Source: CAZHWT01 sp964536215 (GTDB lineage: Bacteria; Patescibacteriota; CAZHWT01). Taken from it: 64,000 nucleotides of DNA. Made by a program: the position numbers and the translations under genes. Every line of letters begins with the position of its first letter. Within the stretch, counting starts at the first letter, position 1. Below are positions 32,964 to 40,527 of the stretch, one piece after another. The notes beneath the pieces are model-generated. The model ran no database searches. It was not told where the DNA came from and was given only the letters and a program-made list of their open reading frames with translations. The stretch spans positions 1 through 64,000 of the forward strand of contig CAZHWT010000003.1 of the NCBI GenBank assembly GCA_964536215.1. The letters run 5' to 3'.

Positions 32964-33653
32964 ATGCCTAATCGACGAATTCCTTTAGTTACTGGCCAGA
33001 TTTATCATGTTTTTAATCGGGGGATCGATCATCGTCCGACGTTTATGTCCAGGAGAGAGTATCTGCGCGCCCTTCAAACTCTGGAGTATTACCAGTATGC
33101 CGGTACACCACTCAAGCTATCGGAGTATCTAACATACAGTCCAGTAAATCAAGATCTATTGCGCTGGCAGCGAGGCCAGTCGCAAAAGAGAATTGAACTG
33201 CTAGCTTACTGTTTTATGCCCAATCATTTTCACTTTTTAGTGCGCCAAATACTAGATAATGGAATCTCCAGTTTTATGAGTCAGTTTCAAAATAGTTATG
33301 TTCGTTTTTCGAATATAAAACATAACAGGACCGGTCAGCTTTTTATGGATACGTTTAAGTACACTCATATTGAAACAGTCGAACAATTACTACATGTTTC
33401 CAGGTACATTCATCTCAATCCTTTCACGGGCCATATAGTTGATTCACTGGAAGATCTCACTCATTATCCTTACTCCTCACTCCCATCATATCTGCAACAA
33501 TCAGCCTCGCCTATCTGCAATCCGCTGCCAGTCCTTCAAGAGCTTAACGGTGCAGCGCGATACAAAAGCTTTGTGGCTGACCAGGCCGATTACCAAAAGA
33601 AGCTAGGTCGCATTAAGCATCTCATCTTAGCCAACGAAGAGGTCGCATTATAA
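32964..33653 (+). CDS. REP-associated tyrosine transposase (RAYT, Y1_Tnp family)
   Basis: The 229-residue protein is a single-strand DNA transposase relative. It starts MPNRRIPLVTGQIYHVFNRG, as RAYT proteins do. The HUH metal site is in CFMPNHFHFLVRQ, the catalytic Tyr in NSYVRFSNIKHNRTGQLF, and the family block YIHLNPFTGHIV follows. RAYTs act on REP palindromes rather than moving as ordinary insertion sequences, and inverted palindromes do flank this gene at 32878 and 33688. ATG 32964 was chosen by homology; a Shine-Dalgarno sequence is lacking. The reading frame is intact. Confidence 0.9.
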   Translation: MPNRRIPLVTGQIYHVFNRGIDHRPTFMSRREYLRALQTLEYYQYAGTPLKLSEYLTYSPVNQDLLRWQRGQSQKRIELLAYCFMPNHFHFLVRQILDNGISSFMSQFQNSYVRFSNIKHNRTGQLFMDTFKYTHIETVEQLLHVSRYIHLNPFTGHIVDSLEDLTHYPYSSLPSYLQQSASPICNPLPVLQELNGAARYKSFVADQADYQKKLGRIKHLILANEEVAL

Positions 33654-33687
33654 AACGATAGTAGCCGGCCTTTGCATAAGAGAGGCT

Positions 33688-33705
33688 CCACCTCGCAGGT
33701 GGGGG
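33688..33705. repeat. REP-like palindrome, right flank of the RAYT gene
   Basis: CCACCTCGCAGGTGGGGG is the reverse complement of the left copy at 32878-32894, extended by one base on the stem. It lies 35 nt after the transposase stop. Confidence 0.75.
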
Positions 33706-33728
33706 TAAGCAAGCGTTTGCTGACGGGG

Positions 33729-33756
33729 TTGACGGGTTTGGCATAATGGATATATC
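33729..33756 (+). promoter_or_regulatory. Promoter of the csoR operon
   Basis: TTGACG at 33729-33734 and TATATC at 33751-33756 are 16 nt apart. The -10 box runs into the palindromic operator at 33751-33773. Confidence 0.55.
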
Positions 33757-33773
33757 CCCATGGGGGAGATATA
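33751..33773. promoter_or_regulatory. CsoR-type operator
   Basis: TATATCCCCATGGGGGAGATATA has a CCCCATGGGG core with AT-rich flanks that pair. CsoR/RcnR-family repressors bind such A/T-flanked G-tract palindromes. It overlaps the predicted -10 box and start site, 17 nt before the csoR start, fitting autorepression lifted by metal. Confidence 0.75.
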
Positions 33774-33789
33774 GAAAGCGAGGCATAGT

Positions 33790-34062
33790 ATGTATCGACC
33801 AAAGGATACAAAGGAGCGAATTATTCACCGGTTGAAGATTTCTCGTGGACAGTTGGATAAGGTGATGGCCATGATGGAGGCGGATGAGTATTGTATTGAT
33901 GTGTTGCATCAATCCCAGGCGGTACAAAAGGCGCTGCAGAATACCGATTATATTATCCTGGAACATCATTTACAGCACTGTACCAAAGAGGCGTTTGCTC
34001 AAGGCAATCACCAAAAAGCCATAGATGAAATCTTGGCCGTAGTTAAGAAAGGATCTCATTAA
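33790..34062 (+). CDS. csoR: CsoR/RcnR-family metal-sensing repressor
   Basis: The 90-residue all-helical protein has the copper-type Cys-His-Cys set: Cys in DEYCIDVLHQ at residue 35, His in ILEHHLQHC near 60 and Cys at 64. Family members are tetramers that leave the operator when Cu(I) binds. The length is typical. A matching palindrome lies upstream over the promoter. Its TAA overlaps the ATG of the next gene by one base (TAATG), so the two are co-translated. Copper as the signal is inference from the ligand set. Confidence 0.92.
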   Translation: MYRPKDTKERIIHRLKISRGQLDKVMAMMEADEYCIDVLHQSQAVQKALQNTDYIILEHHLQHCTKEAFAQGNHQKAIDEILAVVKKGSH

Positions 34063-34673
34063 TGTACGTATGTCCTATGCATCCCGAAGAAACGTCGACG
34101 AAACCTGGTCGTTGCTCTATCTGCGGCATGGCCTTGGTGAAGCAGGATCAGGCGAATGCCACTCGGTCCATGGCTCATCATGCAGAGCCGGATGAGCAGA
34201 GTTATCGTCCATTGTTTATTATTGTCGGACTTATTACCCTAGTAACCCTTGTGCTTAGCCTCAATGCTTGGACGCAAAACTCATTTTCGTGGGAACGAAG
34301 TATGTCGGTATTTATGGCTGGCTTTTTCCTCGTCTTTGCCGGTTTTAAGCTACTTGACCTGCCAGGATTTGCTCAGGGGTATGCTACGTATGACCTCTTA
34401 GCCAAGCGCTGGTTCGGCTATGGTTATATATACCCATTTTTAGAGCTGTCGCTCGGCCTCCTATATGCTACTAACATTGCCCCATTCCAGACTAACCTGG
34501 TTACGGTGGTTCTACTAGGTTTTAGCGGCATTGGTGTGGCCCAAAAACTACTCAAGCGCGAGCGTTTCCAATGCGCCTGTCTAGGTACCTTTCTCAAAGT
34601 ACCTCTGACCAAGGTTACACTTATCGAAGACTTTGGCATGGCTGTGATGGCGGCTATAATGCTGTTACAATAG
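34062..34673 (+). CDS. Heavy-metal-binding domain fused to MauE/DoxX-like membrane protein
   Basis: The 203-residue protein starts with a metal-binding module, YVCPMHPEETSTKPGRCSIC followed by GMAL, the HMBD motif found at the N-terminus of copper ATPases and efflux proteins. Four membrane segments follow. The C-terminal part has FQCACLGTFLKVPLTKVTLI and EDFGMAVMA, as in MauE-type proteins linked to disulfide or electron transfer. It is the second gene of the csoR operon and overlaps it. A role in copper handling or thiol-redox protection is likely but the reaction is not known. Confidence 0.88.
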   Translation: MYVCPMHPEETSTKPGRCSICGMALVKQDQANATRSMAHHAEPDEQSYRPLFIIVGLITLVTLVLSLNAWTQNSFSWERSMSVFMAGFFLVFAGFKLLDLPGFAQGYATYDLLAKRWFGYGYIYPFLELSLGLLYATNIAPFQTNLVTVVLLGFSGIGVAQKLLKRERFQCACLGTFLKVPLTKVTLIEDFGMAVMAAIMLLQ

Positions 34674-34677
34674 TCAT

Positions 34678-35409
34678 ATGCAGCTCTACCTGTTGCGGCA
34701 CGCTCAAAGTCAGGCCAATGTGGCCAATCAAATCTCCTGTCGGCCACCAGGATCGCCACTGTCGCCAGCCGGAATAGCTGCGGCTGAGGCCCTGGCCCGC
34801 AGTTCGGCATTTAGTCATCTACCTTTGGATGCTGTATATACTTCACCCTTTTTACGGACGACCCAAACATACGCTATTCTTCGCCGCCGCTGGCCGATGT
34901 TGCCGGCGCCTATCATTGACGATCGCTTGAAAGAGTTGGACTATGGGCAATTCGAGGGGCGAGACATTGCTGAGATCGAATCCGACTTACAGAAAAGTTT
35001 GGCGCTAGTAAGTCGTGGCAATCTACTCACTAGGGTCGGCAGAGATGGTGAAAATGAATACGAAGTTCGTTGGCGCATCTTTACCTTTATGGCCGAGCTA
35101 TTACACCAGCATCATAACGACCAGGTTCTACTGGTTAGCCATGCTGGCGTGCTGTCAATTATTCGCCGCCTTGTGGCAGATATTGATACTAACAATCCTA
35201 AAACTACCACTACCGACACTTGCACCCTTTATCACTATGACTTGCATGAGGTTCACCTGGCAGCGATTAAGTTGATGACCGCCAAGCTCTTCTTTGACTG
35301 GCGCAGGCAGTGTCTTGCTTTGCCCGACGCCACACATACGTCAACACTAAGCCCACCTATTACCTCTCCGCGAGAAGTCGGGTCCGACCACCCCTCAAGC
35401 CCAGCTTGA
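34678..35409 (+). CDS. Histidine phosphatase (phosphoglycerate-mutase-like)
   Basis: The 243-residue protein has the RHG-type motif LYLLRHAQSQANVANQ with the phospho-accepting His near residue 8. Other conserved residues are in YTSPFLRTTQTYAIL, ELDYGQFEGRD and LLVSHAGVLSII with the second catalytic His. It probably removes phosphate from a small molecule; true phosphoglycerate mutase activity is not certain. TACAAT ends 6 nt before the ATG, so it may have its own leaderless mRNA although it follows the csoR operon by 4 nt. The last ~25 residues are Ser/Thr/Pro-rich. Confidence 0.88.
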   Translation: MQLYLLRHAQSQANVANQISCRPPGSPLSPAGIAAAEALARSSAFSHLPLDAVYTSPFLRTTQTYAILRRRWPMLPAPIIDDRLKELDYGQFEGRDIAEIESDLQKSLALVSRGNLLTRVGRDGENEYEVRWRIFTFMAELLHQHHNDQVLLVSHAGVLSIIRRLVADIDTNNPKTTTTDTCTLYHYDLHEVHLAAIKLMTAKLFFDWRRQCLALPDATHTSTLSPPITSPREVGSDHPSSPA

Positions 35410-35434
35410 CAGTTATTTTAGGCTGGCGTATGGT
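35406..35434 (+). promoter_or_regulatory. Promoter of the gene at 35467
   Basis: Consensus TTGACA at 35406-35411 and TATGGT at 35429-35434 are 17 nt apart. The -35 box overlaps the stop of the phosphatase gene. Confidence 0.65.
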
Positions 35435-35466
35435 AGGCTTATAACACTCCCACGGAAGGATATTTT

Positions 35467-36018
35467 ATGAATCTTTCTGACATTTTGCTATGGTTACATA
35501 TTATCGGTGCTGTGATCTGGATTGGGACAGCCTTAACCATGGAAGGGCTCACCTGGCGCATCAGGCGAACGGGGACGGTTAAACAATTACGCGATTTATT
35601 CGCCGTATCTGCTTGGCTATCAAAACGGTATTATATGCCAGCCTCGTCACTCACGCTTCTAGCTGGCGTCGGCCTAGTTATTACCCACAATCATTTTACT
35701 TTTAGTCAGCCATGGGTACTCATTGGCTTGGGAGGCTTTCTGGTGGCTAGTGTCTTGGGGGCAGGATTTATTAGCCCAACTATGCATCAGATTGGTCAAT
35801 TATTGGAGCATCATGACTTGCGCAATAGCGATGTGGTAGGCCAATTAAACCGATTGGCCGTGTTATCCCGTCTAGATATTGCCTTATTGCTAGTTATTCT
35901 CCTGGATATGGTCATTAAGCCAACTTGGGATTCAGGGCTTTTTTGGGCAACAGCAGCTATTTTACTCATCTTAGCCTTTATAGTAGGCGATAAACCGACT
36001 AGGCTAACGGCTAAATAG
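35467..36018 (+). CDS. DUF2269-like integral membrane protein
   Basis: The 183-residue protein has four to five membrane segments. It begins with the helix LLWLHIIGAVIWIGTALTME, the H-x-x-x-A-x-x-W-x-G pattern of DUF2269 and copper-resistance-D-like proteins whose histidines may hold metal or haem. The function is unknown. ATG 35467 follows GGAAGGA. The gene ends 2 bp from the end of the convergent kinase gene at 36021, and no terminator is visible between them. Confidence 0.75.
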   Translation: MNLSDILLWLHIIGAVIWIGTALTMEGLTWRIRRTGTVKQLRDLFAVSAWLSKRYYMPASSLTLLAGVGLVITHNHFTFSQPWVLIGLGGFLVASVLGAGFISPTMHQIGQLLEHHDLRNSDVVGQLNRLAVLSRLDIALLLVILLDMVIKPTWDSGLFWATAAILLILAFIVGDKPTRLTAK

Positions 36019-36020
36019 CC

Positions 36021-37598
36021 TTACTTTTTCGTAGCGTAGCTTTTACCGGTAATAGTGCGGGCCGATGAAGAAAAGTCGGGAATAGGTTGGTGCGCAGGTA
36101 TGGCCATGTAAAAGGTTGATCCTTGACCAATGACACTGTCCACCCACAACCGGCCACCATGGTGTTTAACAATTTCGGCCGATAAATATAGGCCGATACC
36201 CAGTCCGGGGTAGGTGCTATTTTTGTTGGGCGCCTGGTAAAACCGCTCAAAGATACGCTCTTGCTCGCCAGGAGCAATCCCAATACCAAAATCTTTAACG
36301 CTCATAATTACTTCGTCATCTCGCTGCTCGACCGTAATAAAGACATCATTTGAGTCGGGTGCATACTTAATAGCATTGGTAATCAGATTGATGACTACCT
36401 GTCCTAACCGATATTGGTCGGCCGAAATATACTGGCCAGCCTGGCCGGCGAGGTGGAGAATCTGATCGGGAAAGGCAGCTTGCAAGTCTTCGACAATTTC
36501 GTTGACTAAAGCATATGAATCCAACGACTCAAAACGATACTCCAATTTGTCGGACTGAATGCGGGATAGGGCTAACATGTCGTTAATTAACTGGGTAAGC
36601 TTGTCGGTCTGATTATTAGCCTTTTCCAGCGCCTTGCTGACCGCTGGATCGGCTGATGGCTCAAGCAGCCGGTTAACTAGTTGAATGTACATCTTCAAGC
36701 TGGTTAAGGGCGTTTTGAGTTCGTGGCTTACCATGGAGGCAAAGTCATCCTTGCGTTGCTCTAACTCTTTCTCTTTGGTAATGTCATCAATAATCACCAC
36801 TCCCGCGGTTACCTTCTGGTTGGCATTGTAAATGGGTGTTCCGCTTACCCTAAAGATGTGAGTGTGACCGTCATGAGTATAAGAGTACTCCTCGTTCTGT
36901 AGTGACTGGCCTTCGAGAACCTGGCGCAGCGGCCATTCTTGCAATGGCAGGGTGGTAGTAGCGTCAGTCTTGACGCGCGAGATATCGCCGACCGAAGAAC
37001 CATCGACGGAGGCTTCAGTTACCGAGCTACCTATACTAGGATGGCCCAAGAGCTGTTCTAGATACTGGTTACCAAACATGACCTTGCCGTTGGCCGCATC
37101 AGCAATGACTACTCCAACTGGGAGTTGCTCTAGAATAGTAGTCAGCCGATTTCGCTCACTTTCGGCCATAGACCTGGACTGCCGCTCACTCAGTAATAAT
37201 TTATTCACCTGTTCTTTAAGGTAGCCGACGATAATGGCTGGGCCCAGAAACAAGATGATTATCAACCACTCACCACTAGCCAGATTGCCAAACGACTCCA
37301 GGTTGCGGCCAGGGCTAGTGAAAGCAAAGAAGAGATAGGCGTTGGAGATGAGCGCCACAATGACTGCTGGCCATAGCCCGTTACGAAATGCAGCCACTAC
37401 GATCACCACTAGCAAGGTTAACCCAAGCGTGTTCTTGGTAATGACGTCATAATACACATCAAACTGCCAGAGTAGCTCGTGTATAACTACTACCAAAGCT
37501 ACTAGTAGCAAAGCATTGACCCATTGTGGGTGAGTGCTAAACCAGTGGTGCAGCGCCTTAAGTGGACTAGGTTGTATTGCAGTTGGACTACGAAGCAT
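36021..37598 (-). CDS. Sensor histidine kinase with DUF4118 (KdpD-like) membrane domain
   Basis: The 525-residue kinase has an N-terminal four-helix membrane domain like DUF4118 (residues ~27-125). A PAS domain (~150-275) has LEQLPVGVVIADAANGKVMF at its head. HisKA follows with the H-box MVSHELKTPLTSLKMYI, and then HATPase_c with the N-box NLITNAIKYAP, G1 VKDFGIGI and G2 GLGIGLYLS. All catalytic elements are intact, in contrast to the protein at 21350. No response regulator gene is adjacent, so the partner must lie elsewhere. No Shine-Dalgarno sequence is seen before ATG 37598. Confidence 0.9.
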   Translation of the reverse strand: MLRSPTAIQPSPLKALHHWFSTHPQWVNALLLVALVVVIHELLWQFDVYYDVITKNTLGLTLLVVIVVAAFRNGLWPAVIVALISNAYLFFAFTSPGRNLESFGNLASGEWLIIILFLGPAIIVGYLKEQVNKLLLSERQSRSMAESERNRLTTILEQLPVGVVIADAANGKVMFGNQYLEQLLGHPSIGSSVTEASVDGSSVGDISRVKTDATTTLPLQEWPLRQVLEGQSLQNEEYSYTHDGHTHIFRVSGTPIYNANQKVTAGVVIIDDITKEKELEQRKDDFASMVSHELKTPLTSLKMYIQLVNRLLEPSADPAVSKALEKANNQTDKLTQLINDMLALSRIQSDKLEYRFESLDSYALVNEIVEDLQAAFPDQILHLAGQAGQYISADQYRLGQVVINLITNAIKYAPDSNDVFITVEQRDDEVIMSVKDFGIGIAPGEQERIFERFYQAPNKNSTYPGLGIGLYLSAEIVKHHGGRLWVDSVIGQGSTFYMAIPAHQPIPDFSSSARTITGKSYATKK

Positions 37599-37795
37599 AT
37601 CTGAAACTACGCTTTTGCTTTATCGTCCGCTTATCATACCAATAGTTTAGCTATAAGGTAAGTAGAAGCTATGTTGTATGATTTTTTGATAACGGTTAAG
37701 TTATGGTGATGAGTGTTCGTAACTGAATAGTTAACGGTTTATGGGTAGACTATTTACTAACCTCTAGATACTCCGCCCCCGCACTCTCAATTGAG

Positions 37796-37801
37796 TATAC
37801 T
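37796..37801 (+). promoter_or_regulatory. -10 box of the leaderless murB promoter
   Basis: TATACT ends 6 nt before the murB ATG at 37808 and no ribosome binding site is present. Confidence 0.55.
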
Positions 37802-37807
37802 GTTAGT

Positions 37808-38707
37808 ATGTTGACTATACCCAACCTGCAACGAGACATACTTCTGGCGCCCTATACCACCTACAAGATTGGGGGAGCGGCAGACTTTTTTGTAAAAGTA
37901 ACGTCAGCTGATGAGCTGGCTTTGGCCGTGCTTGAAGCGCACCAGGCCCACCTGCCGTATTTTATTTTAGGAACTGGGGCCAATATTCTTATTCAAGATG
38001 GCGGCTTTAGAGGGCTAGTTATTTATAACCAAGCTAGATCAATAAAGTTTAACGGTACTAACGTTTTTGCTGAGAGCGGCGCCACTATGGCCGAACTAAT
38101 TGAAGCTACTGCCCAAAGTGGGCTGTCTGGGCTGGAGCATTTTGCGGGTATCCCCTCCAGCGTAGGCGGAGCCATGCGACAGAATCTTCACTTTTTGTCG
38201 CCAGATCGACAAGATACGTTGTTTATTGAAGAAGTAGTCGAGTCAGCCGAAGTACTGGACGAACACCTTAAACGACGGATGGTCAATAAAGACTATTTTG
38301 CTTTTGGCTATGATGATAGCATTATTCACCACAAGCCTATTGTGGTGTTGTCAGTAGTGTTTCAACTTCGACCAGAAAAAGAGGAAGAGATTCGACAGCA
38401 AGCTCGAACTAATTTGGCCTGGCGGGCTGAGAAGCAGCCGCCAGTAGACCAGTTTCCGTCCTGCGGCTCGGTGTTTAAGAAAATTGATGGAGTAGGAGCC
38501 GGTCGACTAATCGACCAGGCTGGATTAAAAGGGCGCCAGATCGGTGGAGCTCAAATTTCTGAAAAGCACGCCAATTTTATTATTAATACTGGGCAGGCTA
38601 GTTCAGCTGACGTGCTGGCATTGGTCAAATTGGCCCAGGAGACTGTTTTTGAGCAGACTGGGTATCGACTGGAGATGGAGATTGGGGTCGTGGGGGAAGC
38701 AGCGTAG
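37808..38707 (+). CDS. murB: UDP-N-acetylenolpyruvoylglucosamine reductase
   Basis: The 299-residue FAD enzyme makes UDP-MurNAc for peptidoglycan. FAD-binding blocks are clear: TTYKIGGAADFFVKV, ILGTGANILIQDGG and AGIPSSVGGAM. The substrate region has SCGSVFKKIDG with the proton-donor Ser, and GLKGRQIGGAQISEKHANFI; the C-terminal Glu is in EMEIGVVG. The usual NAGAYG motif is replaced by RQNLHFL, a variant form. The start is set by the leaderless promoter. It shows that the organism builds a peptidoglycan wall, consistent with sortase signals elsewhere in the window. Confidence 0.95.
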   Translation: MLTIPNLQRDILLAPYTTYKIGGAADFFVKVTSADELALAVLEAHQAHLPYFILGTGANILIQDGGFRGLVIYNQARSIKFNGTNVFAESGATMAELIEATAQSGLSGLEHFAGIPSSVGGAMRQNLHFLSPDRQDTLFIEEVVESAEVLDEHLKRRMVNKDYFAFGYDDSIIHHKPIVVLSVVFQLRPEKEEEIRQQARTNLAWRAEKQPPVDQFPSCGSVFKKIDGVGAGRLIDQAGLKGRQIGGAQISEKHANFIINTGQASSADVLALVKLAQETVFEQTGYRLEMEIGVVGEAA

Positions 38708-38804
38708 CTGGAATTGAAATGAGGCATAGACCGTCAATTTACACGCGGCTAGTCCAATCAAGGGTAGTCTTTTTGGGGCATGACGAGAGGCGGGTAGAGC
38801 GGCG

Positions 38805-38842
38805 TAATGAAAAGAGGCGCAAGAGAATGATTCTTGCGCCTC
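38805..38842 (-). terminator. Intrinsic terminator of the gene at 38859
   Basis: GAGGCGCAAGA and TCTTGCGCCTC pair across a 7-nt loop. On the minus strand the stem is followed by TTTTCATT. It lies about 17 nt after the minus-strand stop. Confidence 0.85.
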
Positions 38843-38858
38843 ATACGGCGACGACATG

Positions 38859-39383
38859 TCAACGGCCAGACGGAACACGAACGAATTTGGTTCGATCAAT
38901 CAGTAAGGTGAGCAGGTAGATACCCACGCCACCCCAGCCTATGCGGCTAATGGTAGTTAGCCAGTCTGGCGGCTGGCTGAGTCGGTCCGTGATCCATGTG
39001 GCAATGGCCTGGCTACGAATGTCGCTATCAGGTAGTACCGAAATGGTGTAGCACAGGGCGGTAATCGAGGCAGTCCAAATTAGCCAGCGGAGAACCAGAC
39101 TGGCAAAGAACTGCGACGAGCTCATGGGTGGCTGCTGATGCTGCAGACAAACCCGCCCAAACAGAATTAGCCCGGCTATACCGACGAGCAGGGCCGCCAG
39201 AGCAAACCATTCACTGGTTAGCCAAGGCGTCGCGATGCTGACATACGGAATATCTCGGTTCAACAGCCAAATATTGGGTCGCTGCCCAGAATTCAACTGC
39301 TGTAGACCCTTGTCATAGCCCCAGCAAGCTGCCTGCCAGGTCAACAGCAGATAGACGCAAAACAGCAGTCTTCGGACGTTCAT
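38859..39383 (-). CDS. Integral membrane protein of unknown function
   Basis: The 174-residue protein begins with a signal-anchor (LLFCVYLLLTWQAACWGY) and has three further membrane segments (WFALAALLVGIAGLILFG, LIWTASITALCYTISV, GWGGVGIYLLTLLI). A loop of ~30 residues after the first helix lies outside if the first helix is N-in. ATG 39383 follows GGAGGGA. The family is not recognised. It has its own terminator and is convergent with murB. Confidence 0.7.
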   Translation of the reverse strand: MNVRRLLFCVYLLLTWQAACWGYDKGLQQLNSGQRPNIWLLNRDIPYVSIATPWLTSEWFALAALLVGIAGLILFGRVCLQHQQPPMSSSQFFASLVLRWLIWTASITALCYTISVLPDSDIRSQAIATWITDRLSQPPDWLTTISRIGWGGVGIYLLTLLIDRTKFVRVPSGR

Positions 39384-39632
39384 GTTCCCTCCCAGTGTCT
39401 CAACTCCAGCGGTCCGCTAATAGAAGCTACGTACGAGGCGTACTATATCGTACGGGCTAGTGGTAATCAAGTTTAGTAAGGTGAAGCCGGGTGGATTTGC
39501 ATCAGATTGTCGCCGTTTTTTCTGAAGAAGTTTTCGTTTGACATGGCGTAAATCACTGCGTTACCATATATGGGTTGTCATTTTTTAATTCAATGGTGTG
39601 GGTACATAATATACAATTGAAAGGAGGCACTT

Positions 39633-40205
39633 ATGCAACATCGACATTGGAGGACAAAAATTATTGGCACAGCGGTTTTGGGCTTGGTGGCAGCCGTGGC
39701 GTACTTTGGCATTGCCAGAGGAGCGTTGGCGCAGTATTTAGATGCCGGACGGGCAGTTATTTTAGATGGAACCGTGGCTGAGACCAGCGACGATTCTATG
39801 ACGCTGCTGACCACATCCACCGATCCGATTGAAGTGCAGATTGACGGGCGGACAGTCTTCGCGGCTAATACATCGCTGGATGAATACGATCCCGGGGATC
39901 AGGTTAAAGTGATTGGCCGTAGTCGTAACCAGCAGGTAACAGCTCAGGTCGTCCAGCCGCGCGGCGGAACCGGCTATGGAACCACTAATGGTGACCCGGT
40001 CATGGCCCTGGATGGTACGGTAACGAGCAAAACCGACGATAGCTTTACTATCCGGACCAATACTACCGATGTTACTTTTAAGGTGAGCGCCACTAGCCGC
40101 TTTTTCCCAGGCAACCTAGCCAGCTTACACACGGGCGATAAGGTTCTGGCTATGGGGCAGGACTCTCCGTCAGGATTCCAGGCCACTATGGTGGTGGTGC
40201 GATAA
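39633..40205 (+). CDS. Secreted protein with two DUF5666-like domains
   Basis: The 190-residue protein has a signal peptide (residues 1-33, hydrophobic core IGTAVLGLVAAVAYFGI, cleavage near RGALAQ). Two copies of a small beta domain follow: LDGTVAETSDDSMTLLTT with YDPGDQVKVIG, and LDGTVTSKTDDSFTIRTN with LHTGDKVLAMG. This is the DUF5666 pattern, an OB-like fold of unknown role. ATG 39633 follows AAAGGAGG. A strong terminator follows. Confidence 0.85.
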   Translation: MQHRHWRTKIIGTAVLGLVAAVAYFGIARGALAQYLDAGRAVILDGTVAETSDDSMTLLTTSTDPIEVQIDGRTVFAANTSLDEYDPGDQVKVIGRSRNQQVTAQVVQPRGGTGYGTTNGDPVMALDGTVTSKTDDSFTIRTNTTDVTFKVSATSRFFPGNLASLHTGDKVLAMGQDSPSGFQATMVVVR

Positions 40206-40233
40206 AGGCGGATAAGACAATCGCATAGTTAAA

Positions 40234-40265
40234 TTAAAAACCGCTCTGTAATGGAGCGGTTTTTA
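40234..40265 (+). terminator. Intrinsic terminator
   Basis: AAAACCGCTC and GAGCGGTTTT pair across a 7-nt loop, followed by T residues, 30 nt after the stop at 40205. Confidence 0.9.
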
Positions 40266-40284
40266 GGTGGAGAGGGGGCGTTTA

Positions 40285-40315
40285 TCGTTTACCTCGATTA
40301 AATCGGAGTTTATGG
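40285..40315. repeat. Palindromic repeat family A, copy 2
   Basis: TCGTTTACCTCGATT and AATCGGAGTTTATGG make a hairpin with near-complementary arms. It matches the copies at 27089 and 51665 and again precedes an 8-bp array, here after 25 bp. Confidence 0.7.
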
Positions 40316-40340
40316 TTTTTTGTTGTAAGAATTATCCATA

Positions 40341-40372
40341 CGCCTTGCCGCCTTGCCGCCTTGCCGCCTACG
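40341..40372. repeat. 8-bp period array left of the gap
   Basis: Three exact CGCCTTGC units plus CGCCTACG. The same array and the following bases recur on the right side of the N run at 40496-40527. Confidence 0.85.
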
Positions 40373-40395
40373 GCATTTTATACAACCGCAGCTTA

Positions 40396-40495
40396 NNNNN
40401 NNNNNNNNNNNNNNNNNNNNNNNNNNNNNNNNNNNNNNNNNNNNNNNNNNNNNNNNNNNNNNNNNNNNNNNNNNNNNNNNNNNNNNNNNNNNNNN
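40396..40495. other. Assembly gap of 100 N
   Basis: The run of N has the round length used by assemblers for a gap of unknown size. Both edges carry the same ~55 bp (8-bp array, CTACGGCATT, then CCGCAGCTTA), so the contig ends probably overlap and the true gap may be zero or negative. Confidence 0.95.
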
Positions 40496-40527
40496 CGCCT
40501 TGCCGCCTTGCCGCCTTGCCGCCTACG
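40496..40527. repeat. 8-bp period array right of the gap
   Basis: Three CGCCTTGC units plus CGCCTACG, identical to the left copy. The last unit contains the TAG stop of the minus-strand gene at 40523. Confidence 0.85.
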
